A DNA stretch of 64,000 nt from Eonycteris spelaea (GCA_003508835.1 PUFA01000006.1:8370001-8434000); one strand, 5' to 3'; positions 13,601 to 28,600 are shown, counted from the first letter of the stretch. A program made the numbers and translations. Notes: generated by a model not told the origin, from the sequence alone.

Positions 13601-16600
13601 CTCCAGCTAGTTTACTTTCTCCACTTTGGAAACAGTGCAAGACGAGAGAGTGCAATATCAGCCTGGGAAAGTTCACATATATGTGCGATGTTAAGTGTAA
13701 TTGCTGCTCTTTGTGGTTGTCTAAAAGATCTTCTGTCCTTTCTGCAGCTCACTCCAGGCTTGTATGAATTCAAAGTGATCGTAGACGGTCAGAGTAGCCA
13801 TGGGGAAGGCTATGTGAACGTGACAGTGAAACCAGGTATGTGTTTCCCAGCCCTGACTGTGTCTGTTGCTCCCTCTGCAGGACTCCCAAAGAGAGAGATT
13901 TGACTTTAGGGGTTTTTAATTCCCATTCTTTTTTTGGTAATATATTTATTGGGCAATTCCTAATTTAGTGTAGTAAAAGGTTAGGGTAACAAAGTATGTA
14001 CTTTGGCTCTAGTTAGAACACTTGGCCGGGCAGGAAACATTAGTCACATGGCCCACAGTGCAGCATGGCCTGTCTACCTGGAACCACTTCTCAGTGGGCT
14101 GAGAGAGGACCAGGTGTTGTCATTAGGAGACACAAGAAAACCAGGGGAAGCATGTAGAAGGAGAACCAGCCAAGCCGCTGGCCCTTTCTGATCTCTTTCC
14201 AGAAATGTGGGCCTTTGCACATAGACTTCCTCACTGAAACCCTGCCAGTCCTCTTTCACCTTGGACACCAAATTCCATCATTCTTTTTAAGTGATCCGGC
14301 ATCAGTAGATTACAGTGCGGTAGCAAGGTATCTTATTTTACATTTTCAGAGACATTTGGGGGGAAGTTGGCAAGTGGCACATACATTGGTATGAATCCTG
14401 AATATTGCTTTCTGTCTTTGTTGGTCATAGATTTTCTTTTCATTTTTTGAAACCTTTTAGCCAAGGTAATCTTTTCTCCTTAAAAATGCATTGAGCATAA
14501 AGACCATCCAATCATTTCTCAGAGAAAAGCCACACTGGGCTCACTGTTACGTGGGTGGACCGGAGTGGTTTATGACCTTCCATCCATCACTCTGGCCTAG
14601 TCACCTCACCTCAACGCAAACAGCTCATGGACGGTTGCAAAATTACCCATTGTCTTTTCAGCACAGCCTTGTGCTAAGAGGTAGCTCGCTGCCAAGACCT
14701 TTATTGCGCAAAGCTTATTTGTGGTCCACTTCTAGTCAGCTGCCTAGAAGCAAGCTGCTTTAGTACTCTTCATGAGCTAGATAGATAGCACGTGAGCATT
14801 GCATGGTCTTTGGAGTAGTCAGGTTTGGAAGAGGCTTTCCCAGGCGTCTTACACGATAATGCCAACCTGGTCTTTGGACTTTCACATTTGGTGATGCTAC
14901 AGCCATCAATCATGAATGGAAACATAATCTACCCAGGAATGGTCTGCTCCGCCTATAGTCTCCAGAGCGCGTCTTTTGATTGCTTCGGGGCCGTTCTCTT
15001 GCAGAGCCCCGTAGGAACCGGCCCCTGTTGCCGTTGTGTCACCACAGTTCCAGGAGATTTCTCTGCCAACCACTTCTACAGTCATTGATGGCAGCCGTGA
15101 GTACTTACTAGCAGGATATTTTAGAAGAACATTCACTGCGCAATCTGGTGGAAGAGTTGGGCCGACTATGTGTGTGTTCTGCTTAGGCTTCTTGACCGTG
15201 TTATGGGAGGAGCAACCATTTGAAGGAACTAATTAGGAAATAAAAACCACCCAGGCCCTATTTAAAACTCTCATGCAGCTTGTTTGAAATAAGATTTCTA
15301 TTCTGAGATGGTAAGAAAGTGGGATTATACATGTAGTTAGCATTATTTTTGTTGAAACTTTCTGGTTTTCAAATTTTCTTAGATGGAGTTGCCATTCTCA
15401 GTTATGGAAACAAAGCTCTTTTCTATCACGGCAAGTAACTGAGAGTCTTAACTGAGGAGCTCTCACCCAGCCATCACCACCTAACGAGCGAGATTCCTGT
15501 CAGCCTTCTCTCTGGAGAGACTCCCAGAATGTACTCCACGCCCCTGCCTGGGCTCACTAACATTTTACCCTTCAGAGTAGTGTCACCTGATGGGTGACAT
15601 GAGAGGATTTCTGGGTCTTTGCCTTTGACCCTGGCCATGTGTGTGCAGGAGGCTTCAGGTCAGCCATCTCACCAGTATTTGCTTGGAGACGCATTAAGGC
15701 CCCACTACCCTGACTGCCTTGGCATCAGCAGTGGTTTTTGGCAGAGGCAATCACTGCTGCAGGAGAGGAATCTCTTGCAAGGTTAATAACATTTCATGTA
15801 GGCGGTTCTGACAAGAAGAGGAGGCTAGAAGAATAGCAGGCCAAGAGGGAAGAGACTGAACAGAAAAAAGCACTTGTGAGAGTGATAGAAAAGGTTAACA
15901 TAGTACCATTTTATATTTTTGAATAGGTCAAAGTTAAAAAATACGTGAAAGTATACAGTGAAAAGAATCATTACTATCCCTTCTCCTATCTAGTTTTCTC
16001 TCAATCGATGATATTTATGTATTTTTCCAGAGATATTATGCATACATAAGAAAATATGTAGTCTTTATGATAAAACATTATACACACTTATGTACAGTAT
16101 TTATGTACATAAATATTGCAGAATTTTTTTTTGAATCAGTATATGAAATATTTCTTCTTCTTTTAATGATTTCATAGCCTTCCATTAAATGGATATATAA
16201 TTTCATTGTTTGAATATATACTTGTTTTTCAGTCAGTCTCTATTGATGACCATTTAGATTATTTTTGGTCTTTCACTATTACAAATAATGTTATCATGAT
16301 GAATAATCTTGTAAGCATGACACTTGCTTACAAGTGCAAGGACATCTGTAGAATGAATTACTAACAAAGCAGTTGCAGAAACACAGATGAATTTTGCCAG
16401 ATTGCTCTTTGTAGAGATTGTATCAATTTATGCTTCCATCATGGCTTAGAAAAGAGCTGCTTTCTCCACACCTTTACCCACATAACATGTTATTGAAACT
16501 TTGGTATTTACCAATCTGATAGGTTAAAAAATAGTAGCTCAAGCATAATTTAAATTTGCATTTCTTCTAAGTGAGGTTGAGTATCTTTTCATATGTTTAA

Positions 16601-19600
16601 GAATTTTTGATTTTCTTTTTTTTAATACAGTAGCATTTTAACCACAGGTTGCCTGTGTTGGAGTCCTTGGAAAACTATGCAGTGGAATATCCATAGAGAG
16701 GCAGAATGACCCAGTATTCTAGGGAAGAAACACTCTGGAGAGATAGTCTGTAATTTCACGAAGTTTTCCTAGTCTCAAGTCTCTGGGTAGTTGCCCTGGT
16801 TTGTGTAAACTGGATAAGTGCTGAGACACAGCGCTCTCATGTTGTAACTGATGTTTCTTTATGGTCAAGAAAGCACCGATGATGATAAAATCGTCCAGTA
16901 CCCATTGGGAAGAACTTAAGGGACCTCTGAGAGAAGAAAAGATTTCTGAAGACACGGCCATATTAAAACTAAGTAAGCTCGTCCCTGGGAACTACACTTT
17001 CAGGTAAATTAAGATCCTTCAGGTTCACCATAGGCCATTTTTTCTTCCTGTGGGTTTGACATTCTTATGGGAGTAACTCTGACAGATATCAAGTTCATTG
17101 TAGAGTTGATCAGTAATACAGTCTTTGGTTCCATTGGTTCTCTGAGCCCTATGATCTTTAATAACGACATTAATGACTTTTTAAGGCAAATGTCCTTGTA
17201 TAATATATCAGGATTCACCACAGTCAATCCTTCTCAAAGCCTTATCTGGCAGATCTCCAAAATTATTATTGTTTGTTTGTTTGTTTGTTTTTAGGATTTC
17301 TGTCATTAAGTGAAAGGGCCCATCTTCCTTTGCCTTTTTTTTTTTTTTTAGGAAAAATCCGAAGGAGCCTATGATCATTTGTCTCATCCCTTTGGGAAAT
17401 GCTTCTTCAAATGATGTCTCAAAATTCATGCTTTTGACTAGTGTCTTATTTCATTATGAGTTGTAGGATCTTTATTAGGGCTTTATGGAGAATTTTATTC
17501 AAAGGTAGTCCTTTTGGAAACTAGTGTTGACATTCTAGAATGTGATTAATAAGAGTGTGAGGCTGACTCTAGAGTAATCCTTATTTTGCATAATTCCTTA
17601 TAGTCTACAAAGCACTTGTATCATACAAACACCATATGTACATGATACTGTCCTCATTTCACATCTGAGAAAAATGAGGCTCAGTATATTTACTGACTCC
17701 TCTGACATCACACAGTACCGAAATGCAGATTTTCTAACCCCCATGTCATTTTACTCTATTCCTGGATTTGACCCATCTGTATTTTGTTAATGCTTCTTTG
17801 AATGCCCTTCTCAGTCTGCTGGAGTTCTGCCTAACCTTAAGAACCAACAGAGTTTCTTATGAAGCTCTCCGAGATCCCTCCAGAGAGACAGAAACGTGGC
17901 TCTCCCCTTTTCCTGTTGTACTGTGTGGCGCATACCATGGTGGGACAGCTTATTCATGGGTGTCTGCCCTCTCCCACTAGATCTGAGATGAATCAAATTT
18001 TAGACAGTACCAGAGACACAGTGATAAATGCCCTAGCATAGCACCAACCCTACAAATAAATACTCAGCTTCTGACTTAGCAGAACTCTTATTACCTCAAG
18101 ACTTCAGGTGAATGAAATGTAGCTGCCATTCAACAGGTTGGAGCCTTCTCATTGGCTTAAAATTGAAATGTGATTTGGTTTTACCTTAGATTTCTAATTT
18201 TAGGGTTTATGGAATTTAGCTTGGGCTAGGATGACCTTTTTAAAAATAGTAACAATAATAACTACTGTTTCTTATTTACTATGTGTTTATTGCTGTTCTG
18301 AGCTCTTTGTATGCAGTAGCCCATTTAATCCTTATAACAGGTTATTATAATTACTCTTATTTTATAGGTTAGGAAGTTTAGCACTGAGAGGTTAAGTAAC
18401 TTGCCCAAGGTCACACAAGCAGTCTCAGCTTTTCACCACTGTTAGCCTGCAGCATGTTGGATGCATGGAGTATTGGGAGCAATTCTTTTTTTCTAAGTCT
18501 CAATCCATGAAATGATGGGGTTGGATTTGATTAGCATTAAGGTCTGGTCTCATTCCACTCACCTATTCCTCTCCCCTGCTTTTACATGGCAGTGGCCCCT
18601 ACCCCCAGCCCTGTGGTCAGCTGTTGTTTGGTTCCAGGATTCTTGCTTGCAAGCCAGTGACTGAGGTGAAAGTGAGAGTAATGGGCAGCTGCCATTTTGC
18701 CATCTGTCTATAACTTGCTTTTGTTCTGAAATAGGAGACAAAGGGATATGTTTAAAAAACAAACAAACAAACAAACAACTTAAACCACCAGGGAAACTAA
18801 AAAAAAGGGGAAAACTTCTTCAGATGTGTGTTGATTTGCACATGCCTGTGCGTCTGATGTTTTTTGCTCTTTTTCTAAAGGCTGTAATGACAAAAGTCCC
18901 CTTGAGGCCATAGGAGAAAGGTGAGCCTGTGGGATAAAACCCCACAGATGTCTGGCTGTCTGTGGCTGGTGGTGAGAGTTAAACAAACAACATGTCTTTT
19001 CTATGCTTTTCCTCTTTCTGTCAGCAAAATGGAAGAAGCCCAAACTTCCTTGCTTGCTTATGCTCACATTTTGAGGTGGCAAGAGAAGCTTTAGGCTGTT
19101 CAGCTGGAAGGCATCATTTAGGTAAAAGTCTGCTCTTATAAATGAACATTTTTTTTCTCTTGCAAATCCGATTTCACACTGGCACAAACTGTGGGACTGT
19201 TGCGTAGGAGAATTCATTTCCATCTCAGGCTCCCGTCTTAGCAGAGCCAGCCCTTCTAGTCCATCCCAGAGACTGTCTGCCCAGGATGTCCATTCTTGCA
19301 ATACTTTCACAGCCGGATCAGGGTGACGGGAGGAGAGCCTGCTGCAGTCAGAACTTGCTCTGTTTAGTGTGGTGTCTTTGAACTCCACAGGAATAGTGGC
19401 CAGGGACTGTCTCTTCTTAAGACTTTGCTTCTGGGCTTTGGAGTCAGAGAGCTGGGTTGGCTTGCATCTTGGCTCATGACGGGGTCCTGGGCAGGTCACT
19501 TGGCCTCTCTAAGCCTCCTGTAGAGTAAGACTGATGATTGCTCTGAGCGCCAGAGCAGATGATGCTTGTACAGGGCCCTCACACAGACATGTGCAGGCAG

Positions 19601-22600
19601 CGGAGCAAAATGGTACTGGATACACATTGTCTGAATTCAGATGCCAACTCCACTACTTTGAAGTTTGGGCAAGTTTACCTTACCTCTCTCTGCCTTAGTC
19701 TCCTCATATCTGTAAGAAGTAAAATGAGGATAGGACTTTATAGAGCTGTTGTGAGGATTTAATGAGTTCTGAAGCACTTGGAATAGTGCTTGGCACAAGT
19801 AAACCCTCAGTCATTGTTAGCTTCTACTATTTTGCTGCCTTTTCTAGAGGAACAGTAAGAATTGGTTACCATTTGGTAACCCTGCTGCCTTGGTATTTCT
19901 GAGCCTTGATTTTTTTAGTCCTCTCATGTTTATTCCTTTTTACCGAAGCCCATCCTTGATTGCACCCCTCTCTCTGCCCTGATAGCTTGACCGTGGTAGA
20001 CTCTGATGGAGCTACTAACTCCACCACTGCAAGCCTGACAGTGAATAAAGCTGTGGATTACCCGCCTGTGGCCAACGCAGGCCCCAACCAAGTGATCACC
20101 CTTCCCCAAAACTCCATCACCCTCTTTGGGAACCAGAGCACTGATGATCATGGCATCACCAGCTATGAGTGGTCACTCAGCCCCAGCAGCAAAGGGAAGG
20201 TGGTGGAGATGCAGGTAGGAGGGAGTAGTTTCTGTCTTTTCTAAGGCCCAGGGGGATTAGCGCGGCTGGACCAGATCACCCATCCAAGGCTTCTTTTTGC
20301 TCCATTTTAATGATCAAAGTCAGATTTATACATAGAACATTTGAATTAAAAAAAAAAAATCCAGAAAGTTTAGGGGACTTTAATTAACACGCTAGCAAAA
20401 ACCTTTACCTTACATGTTTAGTATCAGAAGAAAAGACTAGATGAGAAGTGGTAGCTGTTCTAGGATAATTCCAGAGTCACACTTTTTAGAAGCTACAAGG
20501 GTGCAGATCTTACAAAGTGGAGTAGATTGCCTAACTAGATGATGAGCTTCTTCTCCATGGAGATATTTCAGAAGAGACTAGATCTGTCACCAGGCAGGTA
20601 ACATAAGTAAATAAAGAAAACTGGTTGGGGGCTGTGGTGAACCAGAGAACTTAAGCCCTGACTAGAAGGGTCGGAGGCTACTCAGGTCCAGCTGGTTGTT
20701 GCTATATGGACGTATATGGTCCCAAGGTTGCTAGATTGTACAGCTTTTCTAGAGAAGACAGAGATCTAGATCTTTATGTGAAGGTTTTCAGTTGTTAAGA
20801 CGCCATAGGCCACACAAAACGTCTGCAGGCTGAACTTGGCCCAGAAGCTGCCAGTTTTTGGACACTGTTGTAGAGTAACTTCCTGCCTCGGGAGTTTGTC
20901 CTCAGTTATTTTTAATGTTCCTTCTGACACTCAGGAGTCCATGTTTTTAGACTTGAGGCATGACTTAAAGCTCACATTCACCTGGCTTTTGTTTAAGTAT
21001 TGTGTTGGGTTTCTCTGCTGTTGCAAAATCCGTACAAACCTGTAAGAGGACAGCATGGTGTTACGTAGCAATCTGAGTTACTGCCATGTTTTAGCGGGAC
21101 AGCTTTTTTTTAAAAAAATTGTGTTGTTTTATTATATATTCATGGCCTTCTTTCTGGCTTGGGTCATGGAGACTGACCTTGGTCATCTTTGTACCTTTTG
21201 CTGTTCTCCCCTCCCTGTGAGAGCTCTGGTTTTATTGGTAACTGCCTCAGTGTCAAGGAAGTTCTCTTTAAGAAGGAAACTTTTGACAAGATGTCCCACA
21301 ATGTCTGCTTCAGCATTCACTAATTTTGCTGAACAGCCTAGTACCAACTATTTAGAAAACTGGGCAAATCACTTAAACCCGAGCAGGACTTAATGTGTGA
21401 TGTTGTGATTCTGGGAGGTTTTCTCACTGTCTGTATTTATATATCCAGGGTGTTCGAACACCTACCTTGCAGCTCTCTGCCATGCAAGAGGGAGACTACA
21501 CTTACCAGCTCACAGTGACTGACACAATAGGACAGCAGGCCACCGCTCAAGTGACTGTTATTGTGCAGCCTGGTAAGTTCCCACCTAGAGGTGTAGGCTC
21601 TTTCTATTTGGCCTGCCCCTTTACCTCTGAGAAGAAGAGAGTTTGGGTTCTGAGCTATATGAGGGTATAAGTGGAAGGCACCAATCCCCTGGCAACCTCT
21701 GTTGTCCTGGCAACTTCAGTTGTCCACTCCCCTACTGCTTTCTTCATAGCTAGGCAGAGAGAGTACTTCACAGCCTCAGCCTGTGCCCTTGCCCTTGGCT
21801 AGGTATTGTGCCTTTGAGGGGACCTAGCAGATAGAGTCTCTGCCATCTCGTATTTTACTGCATCCTTAAAGGACCAGCTTCAGGCTCAGTTCCTCAGGAA
21901 AGCCCTATCTTATCACTCAGACCCTTTCATTTGAACTCCTATAGCATTATATTTCAAATTTAAGATAGCATAACTTCATTAAGTTCTTCCATATTCTTTC
22001 AGAATTTTTTTCTTTTATTTCAGTCTTATATTCTTTACTGTGAGCTCCCTGACTGTTCCTCAGTACATATATCTCCCATAGTATCTGACAGTTCTGTGGG
22101 CGGGGAGGCAGAGTCCTTATGGCTTTCAGAGTATATGTCCCAATGAGATCATCTCCTTTCCCAGCCCAACTGCCTGCTTTTGACCTCCAAGTGTCTGTCT
22201 TCTAGAAAACAACAAGCCTCCACAGGCAGATGCAGGCCCAGATAAAGAGCTGACCCTTCCCGTGGACAGCACGACCCTGGATGGCAGCAGAAGCTCAGAT
22301 GATCAGAAAATTATCTCATATCTCTGGGAAAAAACACAGTGAGTATTGCCACAAACCCTTATTTATGCACAGGCTCCAGACCTTTGAGGATCAGGGTTTT
22401 ACTTGTTTTTAAGACTTTACTTGCCCTTATTGGCTTATTCAAGGTGGGGGGTGACCGAGAAAGAAAGATTTGCAATGCCAAACTTCAACCCTAAGAAAAT
22501 AATATAAAATAATTTTTGTAAGAAAGAATGCTTACCATCAGCTAGTCCCTGGGTAGTACTTTGTGGTCCTGGTGCTTTTACAGGTACAATTCATCTGCTG

Positions 22601-25600
22601 AAGCGCATAGTTTGATTACACTTGTGAGGCAGGATGGAAGGGGTAATGGAGCAGAAAAATACTGTTGCTCAAAATTAACTGGGTAAGGCTGGCAGGGGGC
22701 ATGGGGCAGAGCAGCCATTAAGGAGAATTGAAATTCATCTACGAAATGAAAGTATTACTCCATTATTGTTTCCTTGAAGATGCTGTTTACCAACTAGGTT
22801 AGCCAGAGGCCAAAGGCAGTAGCCAAAATAATACTAAATAAACTGGAGTTATCTAATCAAACCATTACTACTTTTCACAGTTTCTTTCAGCTCCTTTAAA
22901 TCATAACAGCTGGAACACAGATTATATGCAGGATTCCCAAATAAGTGAAAGAATTCCAAGGAAGGGTTAAAAGAGTTCAGAGTTAAAGAGTCAAATTTCT
23001 CTATTTCCAAAGGTAGCAACCATAGCGACAGACTGGGGTTTTTGTTTTTGTTTTTGTTTTGCCTGGGGCATTAGAGATGGGTGGGAAAGGGCTAGAGTTT
23101 GAAGAAACCACCTGACTAATCATTGGGGAGTTGGATTCTAGAAATTATTTTCCTCCGCTCTTGTTTCTATCTTTTGGAGAACCTAATCTTCCTCAGCCCA
23201 GTGTGTTTCCATTATAACTGTTGAGATATGGCTGATAAACCTTTCAGTTGAGTTTTATCAGTGTTTACAGTGGAAATAGTGCTTAGCTAGCTTCTTGGAG
23301 GAGAATCTGTTTCAGGAGGGGCTACTAGGGTCAGAGATATAGGTTTAAACAGCAAAACAAAGCAAAACTGGGAAGCCTGCAGATTTCTCTCTTCACCCTG
23401 TAGTTCTAAGGAAAGCTCTGGAGCATTTTGATCCTTAAGCAGAATGCTTTGTTATGTGCAGCATCATGCCTGGATATTGGCACAGAGCTCACTTCTCTGC
23501 TGCAGGCTGCTGTGTGAGGCCCCAGGGGAGAAGGAAGGTTGCTGGGTGTCCTGAGTTCTCTGGGCTGCTGTCCAGGATCTGAAGGGAGCTTTGCTTAATA
23601 GAGCCACTAAGAAGAGGTTGGTTTTGCCCTGAGAATTGCTCTGCAGCCTTGGCCCATTTCCTTTTCCTGAGTTTTCAGCAGGAATAAGTTTGGCATGTGA
23701 TTAAGAAATTCATTTTGCTTTTTTGTTGGCAAGGGCTGAACCAACTACTGAGCCAAAAATGCTTTTCAGAAACATCACTCCGAAATCATTCTTTTGATCA
23801 GACACCTGCTCAGAGCACTTTCTTCCTTTTACAAACTGGAACAGCAAAGAGTTTGAATGTTCTAGAAGCTCATATAAAGGATAAGGCTAGATATGTTTGA
23901 AAGCTGGTGAGTGGAATTTTTTGATCAGCAAGTAGCCTATATTTTGGGGCCAAAGGACACTCTGTCCAAATGGAGTATTTTTAAACTTGTCCTCTCAAGG
24001 TCTGGGAAACAATAGTTCACGTCTTAGCTGAGGCAATAATTGTCTGCTCCTGCTGAGTCAGGGATGGGGGAGCAGCACACAGGTACCCCTCCACCTTCTG
24101 GTTTCTCTCTTTGTCCAGGGGCCCCGATGGGGTGCAGCTCGAGAATGCTAACAGCAGTGTCGCCACTGTGACAGGGCTGCAGGTGGGGACCTACGTGTTC
24201 ACCTTGACTGTCAAAGATGAGAGGAACCTGCAAAGCCAGAGCTCTGTGAATGTCATTGTCAAAGAAGGTATCTCCCTGCCGCTGGTGCAGCAGCCTCTGG
24301 GTCAGATGACTGAGGGACCATCACCTTGTTTGCCTGCAGAAACTGCTTAGAGACAAGGGGTAGGGGAGAGGGGTGGGGGTGAGGACAGCTGTTACTTGCT
24401 TTTCTGAAACAAACCGAGAGTGATTTTAAGGTGAATTTTAACTTCTGTGTTCTCCTTCCCGCCCTCTCTCCCTTCCTTCTTTCTCTATTGAATAAGAATT
24501 AAGGTTCTTTATTTTGCCTTTTCTGCTCAGACTTGGGGTTTCTTTGACACTCCCGCTAGCTACAGTGACACCTGCTGTCGGACTTTAGAATGACTGTCCT
24601 GCACTGTCACTTCCTTATGCTCGTCCTGTGAGCCTCTGTGCTGAGGCCAACATGAGGCAAGAGTTAATGGGCCTTGCTCTGCTTCGCAGGCAGGATGATC
24701 AGTGATGGCGCTGGGAGAGGGCTATAAGCTGACGGCAGGAAAAAGCCATCAGATATGCAGATGACCTCCAATGTAGTATCCTGAGCTCAGTAAACACTAG
24801 AGAGTATACACCTGAGCAAACAAATCTGCTGGTGGAGCCCAAGTTAAGAGAGGTCTCTCTTTCCTTGTTCTCTATTAAAGTACTAAGGAACAAATCAAAA
24901 AAAAGATGTTCAGAGATTAACATTTGAAGCCATATTTTAAATAGAATTTGTGGTATTAGCTGGATGAAACTAAGCTTGGAGGCTTTAATCCACTGTGGGC
25001 CTTTGTTTCCAATTATCATATACCTCGAAGGCAGAGAAATAGATTCCTTTCAGGGAGGCTGGTCTGAGAATACAGGAGGAAACTACACTTGTCCTCTCTG
25101 CTGGACAGTGTCAGGAGAACATTCCTCTGGGTGGGACTGGAACCTCAGGACCTGAAGCAGTGGTGGCTTTAAACCTGTCAGTTGCTGGCATGGGTAGACA
25201 CTTGAAACAGTTCTCCATGTAAGATGCTTTGGATGTTTAATTTCCCCATCAACATCATGAAGAAACAGTTCTTCTTCCCCAGCATGTTACATTCTCTCAA
25301 TGATTTCTTTTTGGTTAGAAATAAACAGACCGCCTGTAGCCAAGATAACGGGGAATGTGGTGATAACCTTGCCCACGGACACAGCAGAACTGGATGGCTC
25401 CAAGTCCTCAGATGACAAGGGAATAGTCAGCTACCTCTGGACTCGAGACGAGGGGAGCCCAGCAGCAGGGGTAAGTGTGCCAGGTGCTGAAGAGCAACAC
25501 AAGGTCAAGAAGGTGAGATGGGAGAGGAGGCCAAGCCAAACATTCTAGTTTGCTTTGACCAAGTGTTTTCTCGTATCAAACCTGGACTGCTCTCTGAGAT

Positions 25601-28600
25601 CCAGGGAGGTTAAATGACTTGCCCAGGGTCACTCTGCAAGCTGGCGTGGCACAGAATGTCCTTCTCTTTCATGATCCTGGCAACTGTGGGCTGCAGAGCT
25701 ATTATAAAGCGGGAACTGCCCAGAGGGGCTGAGTTATGACAAAAGCGGCAACTAAATCCACAAAGACGTGTGGTTTTGTTCTGCAGCATAACGTGTCGTT
25801 CAACCCCACAGGAGGTGTTAAATCACTCTGACCATCGCTCTGTCCTCTTTCTTTCCAACCTGGTTGAGGGAACCTACACATTCCACCTGAAAGTGACTGA
25901 TGTGAAGGGTGAGAGTGACACAGACCAGACCACCGTGGAGGTGAAACCTGGTGAGTTCATTTGGTGACGAGACTGAGTGGGATTGCTGGATCAGCCAGGC
26001 AGGGCCTCGACCCTGAGACCCTTTCCCCCTGGCATGGACAGAGCCAGATGGCATATCTAGCTTTTTAAAAAAATCTAGAAACCCCAAGCTAATATCCTTA
26101 GAGAGCATTTTGTTCCAACGTTACCTCTCCTACCCACGCCGGAATGTGGACCTCCCCTTCCTCCTCTCAGATGGTGCAGCAGAAACTCGGAGAGGGCAGG
26201 GCTTGCTCAGCGTCACACGGCAGTTGTGTCAGAGCCAGGCCTTTGTGCCCAGCACTTTCTCCTGTACATGTGGCTGATGAGACAGGGCTCAGGGTGCTTT
26301 TGGAGTCTGAGCACAGGAATAACTTGAGTCATGATGTCTCATCAGCACCCAGATGCAGAAAACAATTTATTTTTATAAGTTGAGCCTCAGGCTTTATCTG
26401 ACAACCCAAGGAAGGTAAAGTAATTGGTGTCCTTTACATTTTTCAGATTTGCAGAAATAAAACTTCCTTCTTAAATAAGAACCATGTTTTTCTTTTGCTT
26501 TGAGGCTCATTTGGTATTAGGAAAGAAGTGAGTGTGGGGTGGGGTAGAGCCTTATAAATCCTTGGACATCTGATGAGGAGGTATTAACTTTAAACTTACT
26601 CTTTATTATCTAGGCCAAGCTCTTGTATGGATGTTTTAGATGGGAAGGGATCTTGGCAGGTCTTCCAGTCCTTGCCCCATCTCTCTGAAGGACAACAGCC
26701 AAGACACTATAAAGTTTCTTCTGTGTTTAAAATCAGATCACAGATAGTCTACTAATTATGTAAATTACACATCAGAACAGGCAAATGGTGCATTCAAGTA
26801 TGTGAATAAGAAGGTCTTCTGAATAATCACTTTGAACTTCCAAGTATAGAACAGTCTTTAGGACATAATCACAATGGCCTCCCCATTCTGGAGTTGTGGA
26901 AACATGGTGCAGCTGTGATGTGACTCTGAGGACATTCTTGTCTGTTGGCTGCCTGGATTTCCTTTGTGTTTACTGTTTTCCCACCGGTAGGGCAGATGCA
27001 GTCCCATCACTGGTGAGCTTGTTGAGATGGACGTTTTCCTTCCCATTGTGTAGACGAAGTGCAGCAAGTCACTGAAAATCAGATGTGGATCAAGAGAGAT
27101 TGTTAGGTAGCCCCACTTGGCCTGGAGAGTTCAGCAAAGCCAACTGGGGAGAGGCTTTTAAAATAAACCTTCAAGTGTTTCTCTTTCCCACTCCCTTCAC
27201 TAAACCCCATTGCCTCCCTGCTTTGGCCTAATCCCCAGCACATTCGTGGTCATTCTCAGGTTGATATGAAAGCTCTCCAAGCCAGCCCCAGATGTGTTAC
27301 TTAGAATTCATCATTGTCCCTCTCCATTTGAAGGAGGTGTGTTGCATTTCTGAATGCTCTCACTGCTTTCTCTCCTGTGCCAAAGCAAATGCACAGTGGC
27401 AGGTCTTTTTTAACTCTCCTATTCCAAAGCCGTGACTGATCCACATGCCTTCCAGATCCCAGGAAAAACAACCTGGTGGAGATCATCTTGGATGTCAACG
27501 TCAGCCAGCTAACTGAGAGGCTGAAGGGGATGTTCATCCGCCAGATTGGGGTCCTCCTGGGGGTGCTGGATTCCGACATCATTGTGCAAAAGATTCAGCC
27601 GTACACGGAGCAGAGGTAGCTGGGCAACGCACGGGGGGAGAAAAAGAAAGACCAGGGGCCCCCTGGGCTTCATGACTGAGCTACCTAGTGCGGGTAGGTA
27701 GGGAAGGGTGGACTCTCTAACCAGGAACCACTCATGGCGTCCATTTCTTTAATGAACTTTTCTAGTACTGGTCACATGTTCTGTACTAGACACTGTATGT
27801 AGCAGGGTGCTGGGGTACAAGGTCAGAAGGGGTCCGTTATGCTTGAAGGCCATAGTCTAGTATGCGAAACAATCAAGTAAATATATAACATCAGCACAGG
27901 GCAGATCTGATAGACCGTGTGGTTGCATGGAGGCGCAGAGCAAGGGCAATTAGTTCTTTCAGGAAAGTTGGGGTAGAGGGTAGTCCAAAGATTTTCCAGA
28001 AGTAAAGCTTGCATTGGTCAAGCACAGGAGGACTAGGAGGAAATTCAGAATTGGGGAGCAGCATGAGCAATCACCCTGAGGTGTGTAAGCACAGAGTTTC
28101 CTCTGGAAGAAGGTTTCGGTTCAGAGCGCTCACTGGGCCCCAAAGCATGGTGGAAGGTAAGACTGGCTGTGTAGACTGAGAATGGTCATATCTGAGTGAA
28201 GGACTTTAGTCTTAATAGTCTAGGAAGGAGGACTCAAGTTAGTTTGTTTTATGTGCATGAAGTTTTCGGTTTGTTTTTAAAACAAGGAAATTAGATTTTT
28301 TTTTTTTTTTAAGGGAGATCAGCAGTGTGGAGGCTAGATGACTAATGACTGAAGGCTGGGAGACCAATCAGGCAGCTTTTAGACTAGTCTAGTAAAAAAG
28401 TAATAAAACCTGAATTAAGGTAGTGGTGATGGAAACAGCAGAAGAGAAAAAGAAATTAAAAAGAAATTCAGAAGTAAATCAATAGGACTTGGTGACCCTT
28501 TGGGAATGAAGGTGAATGAGGTATCAAATCTGAGGCTTTCGGTTTGGATGCCTGAAGAGATGGTGGATGCCATTAACTGAGATCAGGGGTACAGAGGAGA

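Noticed and set aside
15005..15035. An alternative splice acceptor that would repair the PKD2 frame
   Set aside because: The only nearby AG (15013-15014) gives the wrong phase, and the needed frame has a stop at 15012-15014.
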